Assembly: GCA_945916625.1 (NCBI GenBank)
Contig: CAMEGY010000044.1
Coordinates: 1-7,480 of the forward strand
From: an uncultured Anaerococcus sp.
GTDB taxonomy: Bacteria > Bacillota_A > Clostridia > Tissierellales > Peptoniphilaceae
DNA length: 7,480 nucleotides
Direction: 5' to 3'
Made by a program: the position numbers and the translations under genes. A model generated the notes under the pieces. That model saw only the letters and a list, made by a program, of their open reading frames with translations. It made no database searches and was not told the DNA's origin. Shown one piece after another: positions 7,194 to 7,480 of the stretch. Each line of letters begins with the position of its first letter. Position 1 is the first letter of the stretch.

Positions 7194-7480
7194 TTTCTTT
7201 TGCAAAAATATTTCATCTGGCAAAATTTGCAAGTTTCTATATCATCAGTACGCCTATAGCCGATATTTCTTATAATAAGCCTTGCTATCTTATCGATTTC
7301 TCCTATATCAAAGTCTGTCGGCTCAACTTCTATTAGCCTATCTTCTTCTATAAAATATAAATACATCTTATTTATTTCCTGTCTATTGCCTAAAATTAGC
7401 CAACGATAGGTCATAAGCTGGCCCTTGTAGCTTTCTATTAAGTCTTCATGATAGGTACCATTTTTTATTTCTATAATCGT
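7190..7480 (-). CDS. RecB/Cas4-like PD-(D/E)XK nuclease (partial, N-terminus off the right edge)
   Basis: The last 96 residues of a protein that is open to the window edge. At the visible start IIEIK (E4, K6) fits the E-x-K half of the PD-(D/E)XK active site; the paired Asp would lie just outside. GQLMTY (20-25) matches the QxxxY motif of RecB/Cas4-type nucleases. The C-terminus has C84, C87 and C93 (CxxCx5C), the three-cysteine cluster which, with one more upstream Cys, holds a [4Fe-4S] cluster in Cas4, Dna2 and AddB. Such enzymes degrade or process DNA ends. No cas genes or repeats are in the window, so a CRISPR link cannot be claimed; a stand-alone exonuclease of the PDDEXK_1 group is as likely. 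The TGA stop overlaps the padR promoter. Confidence 0.8.
   Translation of the reverse strand, partial: TIIEIKNGTYHEDLIESYKGQLMTYRWLILGNRQEINKMYLYFIEEDRLIEVEPTDFDIGEIDKIARLIIRNIGYRRTDDIETCKFCQMKYFCKRN

Overview
The window is AT-rich and all nine genes lie on the minus strand, so transcription runs from high to low coordinates. Base composition, strong Shine-Dalgarno sites, a GlpP-type antiterminator and soluble GlpA-like oxidoreductases instead of a respiratory chain suggest a low-GC anaerobic Firmicute. A Peptoniphilaceae-like coccus such as Anaerococcus is my best guess, but that is inference from style and gene content, not from a marker gene.

Layout in transcription order. At the right edge is the C-terminal part of a RecB/Cas4-like PD-(D/E)XK nuclease (7480-7190). 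Next come a PadR regulator and an RsuA-family pseudouridine synthase that overlap by 4 nt (7149-6131), driven by a promoter that carries a 27-bp palindrome, a probable PadR operator. The core is a glycerol / glycerol-3-phosphate (G3P) locus: glpP (G3P-responsive antiterminator), glpK (glycerol kinase), a GlpA-like FAD/[2Fe-2S] oxidoreductase, a second FAD/NAD oxidoreductase and a DUF1667 protein with four cysteines (6006-742). After a 210-bp gap with two hairpins, a glycerophosphodiester phosphodiesterase runs off the left edge (531-1).

How the parts fit: the phosphodiesterase releases G3P from glycerophosphodiesters, GlpK makes G3P from glycerol, and the three redox proteins are the likely G3P-oxidising unit. 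GlpP would sense G3P. No glpF or glpT transporter is visible.

Most interesting observation: the leaders of glpP and of the GlpA-like gene each have their own promoter and share a related RNA element (AATAATA, a hairpin with AAGCGAGC/GCTCGCTT arms and a TAAGTA motif, then GTTTAG). Before the oxidoreductases the element ends in a U-run and looks like an intrinsic terminator. Before glpP the U-run is replaced by the Shine-Dalgarno site. This suggests one GlpP-recognised RNA element used in two ways: antitermination of the oxidation genes, and autoregulation of glpP-glpK at translation or mRNA stability. The general GlpP mechanism is known from Bacillus; the paired, divergent architecture here is inference. 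I see no CRISPR array, rRNA, tRNA or insertion sequence.
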